Shown here: piece by piece, positions 52,117 to 52,487 of the stretch | Position numbering within the stretch: the stretch's first letter is position 1 | How the letters are laid out: every line of letters begins with the position of its first letter | From: Aculops lycopersici | Lineage: Eukaryota; Arthropoda; Arachnida; Trombidiformes; Eriophyidae | Reading direction: 5' to 3' | Assembly: GCA_015350385.1 (NCBI GenBank) | Contig: WNKI01000001.1 | Location: 8,155,670 to 8,208,156 of the forward strand | DNA length: 52,487 bases | Notes under the pieces: model-generated | The model's input: only the letters and a program-made list of their open reading frames with translations | Told to the model about the DNA's origin: nothing | The model's database searches: none | Position numbers and translations under genes: made by a program

Positions 52117-52487
52117 TTACTCCTCTTCTGCTTCTGATTTGATTACACAAATCCTACCCTCGCGCTCGTATTTAGTATCGACTCTTTCTGTCTCTTCCAT
52201 TATGTTGTCTAGATTTGGCATAAATAGACCGTCCATAACTCCTGAGTTGTAGAATATCGCTAGAGTGATACTCAATGATATCGCACCCAGTAGGACCATC
52301 CTGTTAGCTCTCTTCTTCTCGGCTTCATACGCAACTTTCCATGATCCATATGGTTCCATACAATCGTCCATCGATGGGAACCTCAAGGGAACCGAATATC
52401 TTTGTGGATTGAAGTCTTGCAGTTGAGTTTGCTTGCTGGCATCTGCAAGGGCGGCCGAGGCATGGATACCTCGTCTCGCGATGATTT
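52117..52487 (-). CDS. COX7B/prag01-like small mitochondrial membrane protein (5' end beyond window)
   Basis: Partial: the frame is open from 52487 to the stop at 52117, about 123 residues seen. It reads ARRGIHASAALADASKQ near the visible N-terminus, which looks like a matrix presequence cleavage region. Then come PLRFPSMDDCMEPYGSWKVAY, one transmembrane helix (MVLLGAISLSITLAIFYN) and an acidic C-terminus (KSEAEEE). The pattern MDD-x-PxGSW followed by a single span about 20 residues later resembles the arthropod deltamethrin-resistance prag01/COX7B-like family. The C-terminal acidic extension is unusual. The assignment rests on a short motif. Confidence 0.55.
   Translation of the reverse strand, partial: IIARRGIHASAALADASKQTQLQDFNPQRYSVPLRFPSMDDCMEPYGSWKVAYEAEKKRANRMVLLGAISLSITLAIFYNSGVMDGLFMPNLDNIMEETERVDTKYEREGRICVIKSEAEEE

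Overview
Eukaryotic nuclear DNA from an arthropod, most likely a chelicerate with a compact, intron-poor genome. The reasons are: spliceosomal introns with consensus GTAAGT donors and AG acceptors (HSDL1-like, RPL19, CtBP 5' UTR); a dihydropyrimidine dehydrogenase of over 1,100 residues, an actin, a PRMT7 and two receptors of over 1,100 residues all in single exons; and an insect-like CtBP. Massive intron loss together with a cluster of small secreted proteins would fit a plant-feeding eriophyoid-type mite, but that placement is inference.

Layout. 1-6.5 kb: a (CT)n microsatellite, then a one-strand cluster of small membrane or secreted genes; three (2765-5733) share a C-x(16-18)-CC-x8-C signature and look like a lineage-specific secreted family. 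6.5-10.1 kb: a small basic ORF, an M3 peptidase homologue of mitochondrial type that has lost its HExxH zinc site, MED11 (whose 3' coding end overlaps it antisense) and V-ATPase subunit G. 10.4-11.45 kb: remnants of two tandem short-chain dehydrogenase copies. 11.4-15 kb: PRMT7 and a two-exon HSDL1-like dehydrogenase. 15.6-22.1 kb: a small secreted protein, single-exon DPYD, and a Vasa/DDX3-clade helicase with DEGD in place of DEAD. 22.69-23.20 kb: a 511-bp hAT-type MITE with perfect 31-bp inverted repeats and an intact 8-bp target duplication. 23.2-27.3 kb: a gene-free region with three perfect CArG boxes, then cytoplasmic actin. 27.8-29.1 kb: a decayed lysosomal phospholipase A2 (PLA2G15/LCAT family) gene. 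29.2-30.6 kb: RPL19 (two exons) and tRNA-Asn. 30.6-36.2 kb: a 1,066-1,087-residue secreted orphan and CtBP with a 5' UTR intron and a uORF. 37.9-46.6 kb: two tandem paralogous type I membrane proteins with PAN/Apple-like cysteine modules and a conserved short cytoplasmic motif. 48.4-52.5 kb: muscle myosin regulatory light chain, a mucin-like membrane protein, an MTCH2-type outer mitochondrial membrane carrier homologue, and the 3' part of a small inner-membrane COX7B/prag01-like protein.

This is not an operon-like system. Housekeeping genes (translation, proton pumping, pyrimidine breakdown, transcription, muscle) are interspersed with lineage-specific secreted and surface genes. The parts most likely to be undescribed are the cysteine-signature secreted cluster, the paired receptors, the pseudo-peptidase and the MITE with nine copies of a palindromic decamer.
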